Positions 34,845 to 45,912 of a stretch of DNA of 64,000 bases are shown piece by piece. Position numbers and translations under genes: made by a program. The notes under the pieces were generated by a model. It ran no database searches. It worked only from the letters and a program-made list of their open reading frames with translations, and was not told the DNA's origin. The DNA lies in NCBI GenBank assembly GCA_963576565.1, contig OY755040.1, forward strand, positions 23,068,543-23,132,542, in the 5' to 3' direction. Within the stretch, counting starts at the first letter, position 1, and every line of letters starts with the position of its first letter. Origin of the DNA: Aspidapion aeneum. Its lineage: Eukaryota > Arthropoda > Insecta > Coleoptera > Brentidae.

Positions 34845-34950
34845 GGATATGTATGTATGTAAATATGTATGTTTGTGTCTCGCTAGAGGCTAAACGACTC
34901 AACCGGTTTTCACGAAAAAGGTGTCGTTGAATTGTTACTGATCCCGAAGG
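34845..34950 (+). repeat. TATG microsatellite with mini-me-like core
   Basis: ATGTATGTATGT at about 34848-34875 is followed by TTTGTGTCTCGC and then GACTCAACCGGTTTTCACGA, the same arrangement (microsatellite, about 30 bp, CCG-GATTTT-like core) as at 62-115 and 35640-35710. Confidence 0.5.
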
Positions 34951-35078
34951 TGCTATACGCTATATTTTTTTTAACAGGAGTCAATATGGCGGTCGTCAGA
35001 CGCCATTTTGTCACATGATGTCGGCTTTAACGTATCTAGGAGTACTTTGTTGATGGCATATCATGGATACTTTAATGC

Positions 35079-35252
35079 TAAAGCCGATCACACACAAAAA
35101 TGCATAGCGCATAGCATGGCGCATAGAAGTTCAACCTTATGGATTTTTCTTATGCAAAACCAATACGGCCGCTGATATTCGATCGTTGATTGGTTGAAAG
35201 CCCCATGCCACGCGTTATGCACCATGCTACGGAGGTGTGTGTGAAGGCCTTA
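35079..35252. mobile_element. MITE with TAAAGCCGATCACACAC ends
   Basis: 174 bp. The left end TAAAGCCGATCACACACA pairs with TGTGTGTGAAGGCCTTA on the right. GCATAGCATGGCGCAT near the left mirrors ATGCACCATGCTACG near the right. Non-coding. Confidence 0.65.
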
Positions 35253-35533
35253 ACATGTCGTATGCAATTTTAAATTGGAGTAATTCTCCCAACTGCACAA
35301 ATTTTCAAGCTTCAACGACGTTTGCAAAAATAATTTCGTAGAACCGAAACTGCTTACTTTTCCTTGCACTTTCATCCTTCAATGTTTGATCTATGTGAAA
35401 CAGAACCATGACAATTTCAGAACACATGCTGAGATCCAGTCCTATCAAACTAGGAATACAGAGAATTTGGTTCCCAGCTATCACAGACTGCAACGTACCA
35501 GGAGGGGCTCAGATTACTTTGAAATTAAATTTT
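35253..35533. other. Unassigned spacer
   Basis: Nothing recognised. Confidence 0.35.
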
Positions 35534-35962
35534 TACCTTCCTAGCCCGCGCAGCAATGGCTAGGCAAGCAAAAATGTGTTAATTGGGTTTATTGTGACAT
35601 ATCTTAGCCATATCGTCGTGATGTCTGTCTGTGTGATTGTGTGTGTGTTTATGTCTGTCCGTAACCCGATAGCTCCTAAACCGCTGAACGGATTTTAATG
35701 AAATTTTCAGGTAAAATAGTGTTCGACACTCTTACGAGCTGATTATATTTTGGTTAAAATCCAATAATGCTAATGCACTTTTTTGACAATTAAATTATTT
35801 AGAAAATGCTAACTTTTTAACGGAGTCTAGTAGTCTGCGTTTTGCTTAATAATTTATGTTATAACCGAAAACTAATTTCTGCGATATTTACAAAAAACTG
35901 TTTTCAAGGCTGATATATCATGGGTTCACTTGAAGTGTGCTAATAGGCTAGCTAGGAAGGTA
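35534..35962 (+). repeat. mini-me-like repeat, family 2, with inverted ends
   Basis: The ends are TACCTTCCTAGC and its complement GCTAGGAAGGTA (35534 and to 35962). Inside: a GTCTGTCTGTGTG to GTCTGTCCGT microsatellite at about 35622-35662, then the core CCGCTGAACGGATTTTAATG at about 35681, which closely parallels the core of the 55634 family. A fragment in the other orientation is at 23870. Confidence 0.65.
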
Positions 35963-36694
35963 TCAGATCCGTCATGGATCCATTTATTTAATGTCCTACC
36001 AAGAAGTAAAAAATTTCAACATTTTGAGCTTTACTCTAAATAAGATTCATATAATCTATTTGCTTTATTTTAATTAATTTTAAATATTTTAAATAAATTT
36101 TGCTATTTTTGCTACTTTACGATTTTTTTACTTGTATACGCACAATATTTTACCAATAAATACACTAAACTAATCTTAACTAACATCCCCCTCCTCCCTG
36201 AAGTAATATGAAAACCCCCAGAAAATACATTCCGGGTGCGGCCTTGACGTGGGAACTAAAATTTAGCTTCGGTCGTTGTTGCCTTTATCTTGAAATCAAA
36301 ATCTTCGAAATCGATTCTTGATTTTTGACCAAAAAAAAATCATTAACCTTGGCATTGTATTCGAAAAGGGCACTTTTAAATGCAATGTTCGAGTTTCTAG
36401 CCACATCCGAGAAAGGACCCACTGCCGTTCGCGGCACTTTGTGAACCTATTCATTTAAAAGCAATATATTTAAAAATGTGTACACAAGTCAAATGTTTGC
36501 CCTCAAAATGTGTGCCCAGGTATACCCGCATAGCCTACTTGAATAAAAGGCCTTCTTTTAAAAGCCCCACTCACCTCGTTCACACACTACTTCTTGTTTA
36601 CTTCGAGGTAGGACAATAGATTTCGCTGCAACCGCGTCAAAATAATTTACTCTCTTTGAACTCTGCGATACATAGGATGATCCATGGACCGCAG
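35963..36694. other. Unassigned spacer
   Basis: Nothing recognised. Confidence 0.35.
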
Positions 36695-37087
36695 ACCTGG
36701 ACACTTTCAAAATCAAACATGGATAAGTTAACATGGGCCCAGGGATCAATGGAAAGATAACTGTTACATGTAAAGCTAACAAAAAAAGGATTGAACGGAT
36801 AAGATATAACCAAAGTAAGGGATTTCAGAGGAGAAGTTGCAAAATTAAAATGGAAATTGGCCGGTCATAATATCAGACAGAAAGACGATCGATGGAACAA
36901 ATGTATTGTAACCTGAAGACCTTGGGAAAATAAAAGAAGAAGGGGCAGACCCCAAATGAGTTGCGCGAACGATTTGAAGAAACATGCGGGAGGTAGATGG
37001 ATGAATACGGCGAAGAGAAGAGTGGAAGATATTGGGGGAGGCCTATGTCCAAAGATGGATTAAAGAAGGCTAAATAGATAGATAGAG
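36695..37087 (+). mobile_element. LINE with TAGA tail, copy 3 (3' end only)
   Basis: Matches the last 390 bp of the copy at 26680: GACACTTTCAAAATCAAACA, AAATTGGCCGGTCATAATA, AGACCCCAAATGAG and GGAGGCCTATGTCCAAAGAT, ending in AAATAGATAGATAG. Severe 5' truncation. Confidence 0.8.
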
Positions 37088-37324
37088 AGATCTTTGAATT
37101 ACCCATAGCTACATCACACTTCGCCCCAGGAACGTACCTACATACATTGCTACTACATTGTGCGAACCTATTCCAGGTCTAAGTTTCCTTCAGTGGTCTA
37201 ATTTTTCATAAATTTATTTAGACACTTTTTTGACTTCAAAAAAGTGTTACAAACGTCACTGCTGTTCTATTTTAGTCCCAAACACGTCATATTACTAATA
37301 GAGAAATATTGGAATAAGCCAAGC

Positions 37325-37527
37325 TAATAGTGCCAGGCAATATTTTGGCACCTTCACATTGTAGGATCAGCTGTGATCTTTCAATATACGGCCTTTGTTT
37401 ACTATATGAACCGAAATGAATACTGCCTTTCTTTATTAATTGGAAATAAACGACTTCGTTTTAAATTCGACTTTGGTGTGCCAATTTTGAAGGATCAACT
37501 GTCAGAATACTGCCTGGCACTATTATA
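37325..37527. mobile_element. MITE with TAATAGTGCCAGGCA ends
   Basis: 203 bp with imperfect inverted ends (TAATAGTGCCAGGCAATATT and its near complement to 37527). Both sides also share inverted inner parts (TTTGGCACCTTCA and TGAAGGATCAACTG). A half copy lies near 12780-12960. Confidence 0.6.
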
Positions 37528-37574
37528 CCCTGACTTACTTCCCATAATTATTTAATGTTTTAAAGATGTACATG

Positions 37575-38867
37575 CAATTGACACCACCTTGCTCCTTGGG
37601 TATAAAATAAAATTCCTTAGTTCTGCCCAAGGTCTTGTATACCGGTTGCCTACAGAATTTGACCAATCGTGTAAACTGGACGACTGTAGCTGCGTCATCA
37701 GGTATCCATCAAACAAATGGTTTAAGGCAACCCGGTAACATAGATTTTTAATCTGATTATAGTTGGCCAGTCAGTCTAAACACCTTCACCAGTATTTCCT
37801 AAGACCTTCCTTAGCATTGTAGACTCACAGGTCAAATAACTGCAAAGATTTGGTTTACCCTAATGTGTAATATGAAAGTCAGCATTTCTCAGTGAGTTTC
37901 ATCTCATATAAATTCAAATTAACTTTGGAAATAAAGAAAAACCACATAAAAATTTTGGAACGAAATATCATTTTTTGAAAATTTAGTCCGTGCAGTCGTA
38001 GGATTCCCGTTAAAAATAGTCTCAAATTGTAGTACCACCCCTGAGGGGTGGTTTAAAGTTCGAAAAACAATAGAAATAATCTATGATTGACAAAAAAACT
38101 TATATACAAAAATATTCAAAGCTAAATAATACATAAATAACGTCAAACTATATCTGTAGATGCATTACCCTATTAAATACGTATCAATATTTAAATACTG
38201 TAAAAAGCACAAGATATATTAGAATTCCTTTTCAATTACACATTCCCAAAACAATCGGTTTTATCGTAAAAACTAGCGACAGCTGACACTTACTTACACC
38301 ATTTTTATTCGACATTTCCTAGTAACGTTTGGAGATTTAAATATGGCTACCATTTTTAAACCCAAATATTTTATTCTTTTTATTTATTTCTAACCTTTGT
38401 GTGGCAATAATGTCTTTGTTACAACAAAAAAAGATGACCTATATCGCAAGGTATTTATGAACAATTTATATAAATATTAAAAACTATTGCATTCACGGAA
38501 AAAATAAGTTAAACCTTCAACCAAAATGTAGACTTTTAAACCTAGAACTGTAGCACTGTAGACCCTTTAGTAAATACTGGTGCTTGGGTTCTGCCCAAGG
38601 TCTTTATAACACAAGTTACCTACAGAATTTGAAAGGTCCCTGAACCCGACTGGCCAACTGTTATGCCATAGCAGTCAGATTAAATATCGACGTCACCACG
38701 TTGCCTTAAACTCAAGGTCTTTATACTTTACACAGGTTGACTACAGATTTTGGCAAGTCTTGTGTGATTAACTGGACGACTGTATCTACTTAAGGCAACT
38801 CGTTGATGCTAAAATCAAATATTATTATATGGTCGGTCGTCAAGTAACGCAAGACCATTGAAAACCA
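37575..38867. repeat. Dispersed repeat segments sharing TTCTGCCCAAGGTCTT
   Basis: Around 37618-37745, 38588-38700 and 38712-38800 the blocks CAAGGTCTT, TACAGAATTTGA or TACAGATTTTGG, AACTGGACGACTGTA and TTAAGGCAAC recur in the same order. CAAGTGGCCAACTGTGATG near 61128 and GCCAAATTCTGTAGGCAAC near 63182 look related. The type of element is not clear; the rest of the stretch is unassigned. Confidence 0.5.
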
Positions 38868-38907
38868 GAGAGAGGGACAAAGAGAGAGAGAGAGAGGGAG
38901 AGAGCGA
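38868..38907. repeat. GA microsatellite
   Basis: Imperfect GA run about 40 bp long. Confidence 0.8.
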
Positions 38908-39607
38908 CTTAGATGTTAAACCGAGAATAGCAAACACACTCTTCTCTGTCTTAAATCTGATTCCTATTAGATTACAGTTGACCAATTGTGTTCAATTACC
39001 TTTCAAATTCTGTAAGTATAAATGTCTTGCCTTAATCCATGTGTTTTATATAAACGCAGTGGCGTAGCTATAGTCGTCCTGTTAAGTTCAAAAGATTGGT
39101 CAAATTCTGTTCTACCGCCTACAAAAACATGTAAGAGACTTAAGAATTCTACGATTTTTGATTGAAGATTCTTGATTCAGAAAGAAAAACTCTTAAATCA
39201 ATAACTTATAATAAATAAGGTTTGCTAATTATAGACTTTAAAATTAGAAAGTCTATGAAGCAAATCTTTTTGTAGGTGTTAAGCGGCCTTTTTTCAGACA
39301 GGGTATGGTGCCCACCCTTGGGACTAAATGAATGTTTTACAAAATGTTGCGGCTAACTTTGACTTGTCACAACACCGTGTGAAGTATGGTTTTCTTCCGG
39401 TAAAATGTTACCATGAAAGTCGCTTTTTTCGTGTTTTTTTTGCTTTTTATTTTATCAAATTTTGACACTAAAAAGTCTTCCTTATCATAATATCGATAAG
39501 AGCACAAGTTCCTCTTCCAAAACAAGTGTCAAAATGTCTTGAGTAAACCGTACATAATTGCACTTTGGTAGTTTTGCTTTTGGTATTAATTATATTTTTT
39601 TTTTCAG
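38908..39607. other. End of the upstream intron of hh, with splice acceptor
   Basis: CAGTGGCGTAGCTATAG at 39057 resembles a hAT end. A T-rich tract (39592-39605) leads to the acceptor AG at 39606-39607. No hh first exon is seen in 1-39607, so this intron probably begins outside the window. Confidence 0.6.
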
Positions 39608-39734
39608 AGGTGTAAAGAAAAGCTTAATACTTTAGCTGTATCTGTGATGAACCAGTGGCCAGGAGTCAGGCTGATGGTAACCGAAGGCTGGGATGAGGAA
39701 GGCCATCATAATGCTAACTCGCTTCATTATGAAG
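39608..39734 (+). CDS. hh: Hedgehog signalling domain, exon (part 1 of the classical exon 2)
   Basis: Phase-0 start after an AG acceptor gives [20 protein letters not shown], the usual beginning of Hedgehog exon 2, through [10 protein letters not shown] to SLHYE. Hedgehog is a secreted morphogen made as a precursor; this exon encodes the middle of the HhN signalling domain. Visible functional residues, by homology to Sonic hedgehog: Glu and Asp of TEGWD (calcium site) and the His of SLHYE (zinc ligand). The second aspartate of the WDED calcium motif is Glu here. The exon ends in phase 1 before GTAAGA. In vertebrates this and the next exon form one exon. Confidence 0.97.
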
Positions 39735-39950
39735 GTAAGAATAATTACCCACAAACATTACTTTCTGATGATTTTTCAAATATACAGGGTGTATAGCTTC
39801 CCTAGCCACAAAGTAAGTAGGAAATCTTTCTTTGTGGTGTCGCCCAAAGAATCCACAGTTTTACTGTGGGACGTAATAACAACAACCTCTCGGATTTTCT
39901 AGATAGGTCAATATGACGATCAACAAAATTTGAAGACGTTGTTTTTTTAG
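39735..39950 (+). other. hh: Short phase-1 hh intron (216 bp) with a mariner-end-like scrap
   Basis: Donor GTAAGA at 39735, acceptor TTTTTTTAG ending 39950. It interrupts the conserved HYEGRAVD segment. TATACAGGGTGTA at 39781-39793 resembles the TA-CAGGGTGT end of the mariner-type element at 17703; no partner end is visible, and an internal hairpin CCACAGTTTTACTGTGG lies at about 39852. Confidence 0.85.
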
Positions 39951-40085
39951 GTCGCGCGGTAGATGTCACCACGAGCGACAGAGACCGTTCCAAATATGGC
40001 ATGCTTGCCAGATTGGCTGTGGAAGCGGGATTCGACTGGGTGTACTACGAGAGTAGGGCGCACATTCACTGTTCTGTTAAATCAG
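39951..40085 (+). CDS. hh: Hedgehog signalling domain, exon (part 2 of the classical exon 2)
   Basis: Joined to the previous exon in phase 1 it continues [37 protein letters not shown] and HIHCSVKS. This is the most conserved part of HhN: the Asp of AVD and the second His of HIHC complete the zinc site, and the [10 protein letters not shown] loop is near invariant in bilaterians. It ends in phase 1 before GTATGT, the same place where the last intron sits in other hh genes. Confidence 0.97.
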
Positions 40086-41202
40086 GTATGTATTCAGATT
40101 TCTATCCAGACCTTTCTATCAGTACTAGGATGAATCGCATAGTTTTTAGTCAAGGTAATTGTTTCCTATTTGGTTCAAGCGTTGCTTGATGGTAATCTCC
40201 ATCAAACAACGGTTTAAGAAAGTAACACGTGAGTAAGTAATGTTAAGGGGGACTTCAGCATTCTCGTGTGGTATGGTTTTGCCTCGATGTTCCGTTTACC
40301 CGTTTAAGTGAACATTTCGCTCATCTCCCCTCACGGGCTAGAATAAACGCCCAGCCTCTCGAGATGAAGAAAAGATATACAACTTGTGGCAGTGTGTGAG
40401 GCCTACACAAGGATGAGAGAGAAAGAGCTGCACTTGTTTAATTGTCCGACAAACTAGACTTCGTAAAGAGAATAATGAACTTTCTGGACATCGAATGGAA
40501 GTAAGGGACAGATCTGGAGCGTGATAAAAAGGACCTACTCTATCCTACTTGTTGAACCCACGGGTCACCTCCCCCCACTACTACTACTGATTTATTTTAT
40601 GTAATTTACCTCCCTTATTTCCTTCTTGTAACTAAACTCAAGATATTCGTAATATACATTCATCAGACCCGTGATATTGTATGTAAAACTTAGACTTGGA
40701 AGAGAAGTTACCGAAATGAATGTACGAACTTTAACATTCCTTTATTTGTTGGTGCATGTATTTGCTAAAGTTTGGTCAAATTTTCATTCTTTAAATGAAC
40801 CATTCTTACGTGGAATCCTTTTAAAGAAATCTCCTCGACTTGCTTCTTTGCCGGGCAACAACACAAGCGAGCAGCAACAACAACTAAGAATAAAAGAAGA
40901 AAAAGAGAAGAGTGATATAAATTAGGCTTTATCTTCGGCGGGGTCATTTAATTTCGAAACGCTTGCACCCAAACGCTGCCCGGCGCAAAGGCGGCCCGGC
41001 GTATTATCGTCAAATACCAACGCCATGGTCATTTGTTATTTTGGACGCCCAGAAGAACCCAAAGTGGTACCGGACCAACTGCACCACTGCACGCTAAAGA
41101 GAAAAATTCTGTATTGCTAGACCTTAGAACACATAGGCAACATAGTTTCATAGAGATGACAGAAGGACTTGAGCACTCTAAAAAGAAGAGTTTTTAATTA
41201 CC
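40086..41202. other. Unassigned first part of the large hh intron
   Basis: No repeat recognised. Short open frames only. Being next to the exon and free of obvious transposons, it is the best place to look for conserved non-coding sequence. Confidence 0.35.
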
Positions 41203-42080
41203 TTTTCTTACTACTACTATGTCCGCTTAGAATAACCTTTTTTGCTATTACTATTCTTTTTTCCAGTTCTTTACAGTCTGTTCCTGTCTTATCAAATGTG
41301 ACACCCAAGTCTACATACTCATTACATAGAGATATTGTTTGTCCATTGTCTAGTTCTAACTCACTTGATTCGTTTCCCATACATAAGCTCTATGTCTTGT
41401 CCACGTTCACTTCCGTTAACTTTCTCATCATATACTCCATGTCTTCTTTATCATTAGCAAAAATTACTTGGTCGTCAGCAAACTGTAGTGTGTATACGGT
41501 AAATCGGTCGTTAAGTTGTATTCCCATTCCGTGTACTTTACTTTTTCAGTTTTTTAGAGCTACTGCGATATATATTTTAAAAAGAGTTGGAGAGATACAA
41601 CATCCCTGTGTTAAGCCTTTCGTTACCTGAAATTCTTTTGAAAGCCGATTTCCAGTTTTAATTTTAGATTTTGACCCTTTTTAAAGTTCTTTTATCGCTT
41701 TTATATCTGTATGATTGATATTAGTTTGTTCTAACACTGTCCATAATTTTTCTACTGGAACGGTATCATATGCTTTTTATAGGTCCACAAAGGTAACATG
41801 AGTCTCTATATTTCGGGCACTCTTTTTCGCAATTACTTGTTTAAGACTAAAAACATTATCACTACAAGATCTGCCTGCACGTAACCCACTTTGCTCTTCT
41901 TCTTCCTGGTCATGATTCTTCTCTATGAGGTCTCTAAGAATCCTACCGTACAATTTACTTAGCGTGTTGCAATCCAGCTTGTTTCCTTTTTTATGTATTG
42001 AGGATATGAATGCTATTTTCCAATCATTAGGTACTGGATGTCCGTTTATGCATTAATGGATAATATATGTGAGATTTTCT
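41203..42080 (-). mobile_element. RTE-like LINE, copy 3, with internal deletion
   Basis: Tail TAG repeat at 41209-41217. About 25 bp later the sequence jumps to the part equivalent to 25912 in copy 2, so most of the C-terminal coding region is deleted. Minus strand then gives LDNGQTISLCNEYVDLGVTF, an RT with FADDQVIFANDK (near 41465), GCCISPTLF (near 41600), and VTFVDL-stop-KAYDTVPV near 41775, and further EQSGLRAGRSCSDN (near 41895). This copy reaches furthest 5' of the TAG-tailed copies. Confidence 0.8.
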
Positions 42081-43177
42081 AGTAGTTTCTCTGATCCATA
42101 TTTGGGCATGAAAGCTTAAGGTCATATTTTTATTTGAATATTTGGCTAGACAACTCAGAATAAATCTTGGTTTATTCTAATATCAGTTTCCATTTTATCC
42201 TATTTCGTATCTCTCTTTTAATTCGGTGTTTGGAGATTTTCGTTGGGGTTCCATGATGTCCTATCTAGTTTTCAAAACTACTATAATCTGTTCACTTTGA
42301 TGGACCAGGCAACATTAGGTTCTTTGTAAAGGTAGTGGTGCTCGGAGATTTATTATATGTAATGCGACGAAGGGTCTTGTTTTCAAAGAGCTCATTTTCA
42401 CTATTTGTCATCGTCCTTGTTTCTAAAAAGATTAGGATAGGCTTGGTAAAAGTTTTCCCACAGCTGCAGCCTCCTTATATTGCTTTATACGAGTATATTA
42501 ACTACTTAGTTTTTTGGTAACAATGCTTGACGCTAAAGGTTTTTTGTATTCCGAAATAGTCTCTATTAGCTAAGTAGGTCACTTCTGTAACTTCAGCTAT
42601 TTCATTTTCATTTAAGGTCCAAATTATATAAGCTCTCCTACATCTATAAATTTTTATGTATCTATCATCGGATTCTCAGGTGGCACTATTTCAGTATTAT
42701 TGGTAACTTTTATATACTTTGATTTGGATTCGTTATACTCTACACTTACTCTCTTTGCTGCAGCCTCAAATGCTTTAAAAGCATGTAGCTTTCGTTATGC
42801 GTTTTGTCGTAGGCCCTAAAAATTCGTGTGTGTAGACGGTCACTTGTAAAGCGATACATTTTGAGATAGGATCTGTTGTGACATTTGTGCTAGTTAAATA
42901 GCCTCAAATTAACTTTAGTAGTTCACATTATCCCTGATTCATTTTTCTTTTTCTGCCTCTTTTTTTTCTTCTTTTCGTATTGTTCTCGCAGAATGGTTGG
43001 AGCTTAATCTTTGTTTTTTTTTAATCGAAGGTTTTTGTGAGAATAAACTGTATTCCGTTTACTTTATTTGATGGGAAATCGCAGCAACAAAGTAGTTTTA
43101 TCCTCAGATTTAAATGAATGTCATAGATGCAGAGTTGTTTGATTTTTACAAAATTCGCTTTTTTTATTATTGATTTA
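42081..43177. other. Unassigned AT-rich sequence
   Basis: No gene recognised. Confidence 0.35.
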
Positions 43178-45912
43178 AGGGGGTCAATTCTTTACATTTC
43201 AAAAAATTTGACGAAATTTGAAAAAATGTGACATAATCTGGCGCTTAAGATTTCTCGTTTAAAAGGCAATTTTAAACTTAAAAACTTACTTAAAAGGCCA
43301 TTTCCCACTTTTTGATAGATGTAGCTTCACGATATAATATATTTTTTTAATTAAAAACGCCTAATTTATTAAAAATTTTTAATTTAAAAATTGTAAATAA
43401 ATTCAAAGCAGATAACCATTAACCACACAAACTGAAATGTCAGATTTCGTCACATTTCGTCACATTTCTTTCAAATTTATGAGTCCTATGCGTTTTCTTT
43501 ATGAGGTCAGCTAAGTTTACTTTCTTTCTTTGTTTTTCACGGTAAAATTAACAAAGAGGGTCTAACTGCATGTCGTGGAAGGGTCGCTACAAAATTAGCT
43601 CTACGCTGTTGCCACCGTTATATTTGAACGGATTTTTAAGGGAATGTCAAATTATTTCTTTAAAATCTGCCAGAAAAATCTGACTAAGTGGGATACTGGT
43701 CAAATTATTGAAGTGGTTATTATTTTTTTACTTTTCTTATCAAAGCTAGGCACGTATATAGTTTTTTATTCTGGGGGGTCCTCCCATATAGAAACTGCTG
43801 TTATTCAGTGACGGCCCATGAGGTTTTGGATAGGGTAATCAGAAATACTTGCTACAGTCGCCGCCGGCGGAAGATTACAGGGGTGCTACGAACAATTTTC
43901 GTCTAAAAGACGTTACTGTTGGGTTTATAAGGATAAAAATAAATATTAAAATAAAAATAAATGTAGATTCTATTGGAAACTGTGTGTGCGAATGAAGAAG
44001 AATTACAAAATGTTGAAAGTCCAGAATGTCGAAAGCTTGGGTTATTAGATATATTAATAGAAACTAACCTGACCAGATCAGGTGCCTTTTTTTTGTAATA
44101 TACTTTAAAACCTAACCTGACCTGGTTAGGTTTTATTTTCTGTCTTTTAAATTTTTCAACTATTGGTATTTTTGTTTCTTCGACATTTTGTACTTTCGAC
44201 ATTTTGTGTTTCGATGTTTCGTCCGTCGCCCCTTCAATTGATCGCAAACTTATCATTACCTGTCCATACACGCCCCTTTTCCACCAAAAAAAAAGTGTCC
44301 AATGGACCGGTTAGGTCACGTTTTCGATCAATTAACCAGAGTTGAATTAACAGGTTAGGATAAGTTTGCCATCAATCGACAAAGGTGAGGTTTGGTTTAA
44401 TAAAAAAAACTGCAAAATTTGCTTTTTGTATTAGGAAATGCACGAAATGTGATGACATCGAACCTTTTAGAAAAGCTATCGTCCAAAAAAGTCGGCAAAA
44501 AATTTTGCACCCTGTCAATTGTGTACCTTTATCAATATTAATGTTAATCCCGGAATAAAATACACAAACAAAATATAACGGGTTTAAAACCTTAGATACT
44601 ATAATTAAAATATATTGAAATTGAAGAAATAGTTAAAAAGCTAAAGAATAAATTCCAGTGCAAAATTATTTACTCTGTAGGTTCATTGAATAGCTACCTA
44701 ATTTGAAAAAGTAATAAAAAAAATAAAATGGTTTTTAAGGTTTTGATTATAACAAATATAATAAGGGTAAAAAAAATTGAATTTGTTTTTTTTTTAAACT
44801 TATAAAAATAAAACCAAGTAAAAATTTTCAATAAACTTGCAGACAAAGTGCCTAATTATTTAAATTATTTGGTTTTATTTTTAAAAGAACTATGAATAAA
44901 GACAGACAGCCATTTTGATTTTTTTGGCCCAAACTTATTTTGAGCAAAAATAAAAAGGTTTTTTGACGGTCCCCAATAGCCTTCCTACCTATGAGTGGCT
45001 AAAAAATAAGTCAGCCAAGCTTCCTTTTTCATTCAAATTTATTTTAGAATCAAGTTCAAAAACACGACAAAGAAAAACAATTTTTTAGCAGCTGCTCAAA
45101 TCTTGGATTGATTTTGCAGTAGAGTCAAGTAATATTATTTAAAACACACAAATGTTTATGAATAAAATTATGAGATTTAGAAAACAAATTTTTTTTCCAC
45201 TCTCCATGCATTTAGGTATAAAAAAATACCTTTAAGATTTAAATTTTTTAGAAAACAAAATACTTAACCAAACTTTAGTTTGAGCAAGTTTTCAGCTATT
45301 ATAAGCAAAAATCTCAAAAATCAGAATCAATTCCGCCGTAAAAAATGCGAATTATCCATATCTCTACTATTATTATCACTACTAAATGTTTGATTACTTT
45401 TTATTCCTAAAAATATCGGGGGGAGATTGATCCCCCCTTAGGTACCACCTTGCACGTTACGTTGTAAGAGTTTTTCGTAAAAATATTTTAACAACATATT
45501 TAAAAAGTGAATCCAACTTGTGAACGGTACCTTTAAAGGTTTCACTTAGAAACAATGAATTGGCAACATAGTATTTCGTAACTGACAGTCCCCTTGGTGA
45601 TCTTTGACTGACAGTTGTCAAATTTGCCAAATAGAAAAACCGTTGTATGATGAGGTGCTCGGAAAAATACAATTTATCAAGAACTTGTGGATTATCAGTA
45701 GCCGAGTTTCAAGGTAGGTTTTAGATTAAATTTTCCCGCATATTTTAAATTTTTGGGGTCTTCATAATTTCCTAAGTTGGCCCATTACCGTGTGGTGTAA
45801 GACGTTTTACACAAAGCTGAAATTGCAGTGTTGTCAAGATTTACACCTAAATTCTGTTGTTTCAAATTTCGTCAGATTATTTCAAATTATTTCAAATTTT
45901 GAAGAATTGCCC
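43178..45912. repeat. Candidate 2.7 kb element with weak inverted ends
   Basis: GGGGGTCAATTCTTTACATT at about 43179 pairs with the complement of AATTTTGAAGAATTGCCCCC at about 45912, and both are followed inward by TGACGAAATTTGAAA. The interior holds the small foldback repeat at 43960 and otherwise no coding region. The pairing is imperfect (about 45 bp) and could be chance between AT-rich stretches. Confidence 0.35.
43960..44225. repeat. Small foldback repeat with AATGTCGAAAG arms
   Basis: Left arm ACAAAATGTTGAAAGTCCAG then AATGTCGAAAG (44005-44037). Right arm CTTCGACATTTTGTACTTTC then GACATTTTGTGTTTCG (44178-44214), its complement. The middle has AACCTGACCAGATCAGG and AACCTAACCTGACC with complement GGTTAGG. 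Arms and core resemble the larger element at 57939. Confidence 0.6.

Noticed and set aside
1..39607. A first hedgehog exon (signal peptide, CGPGR palmitoylation motif)
   Set aside because: I looked for the CGPGR and DEE.TGADRLM blocks and saw none; the exon is probably upstream of the window.
40671..40925. 84-codon frame with a hydrophobic start just after the hh exon
   Set aside because: The MNVRTLTFLYLLVHVFAKVW part looks like a signal peptide, but there is no splice context, domain or homology I recognise.
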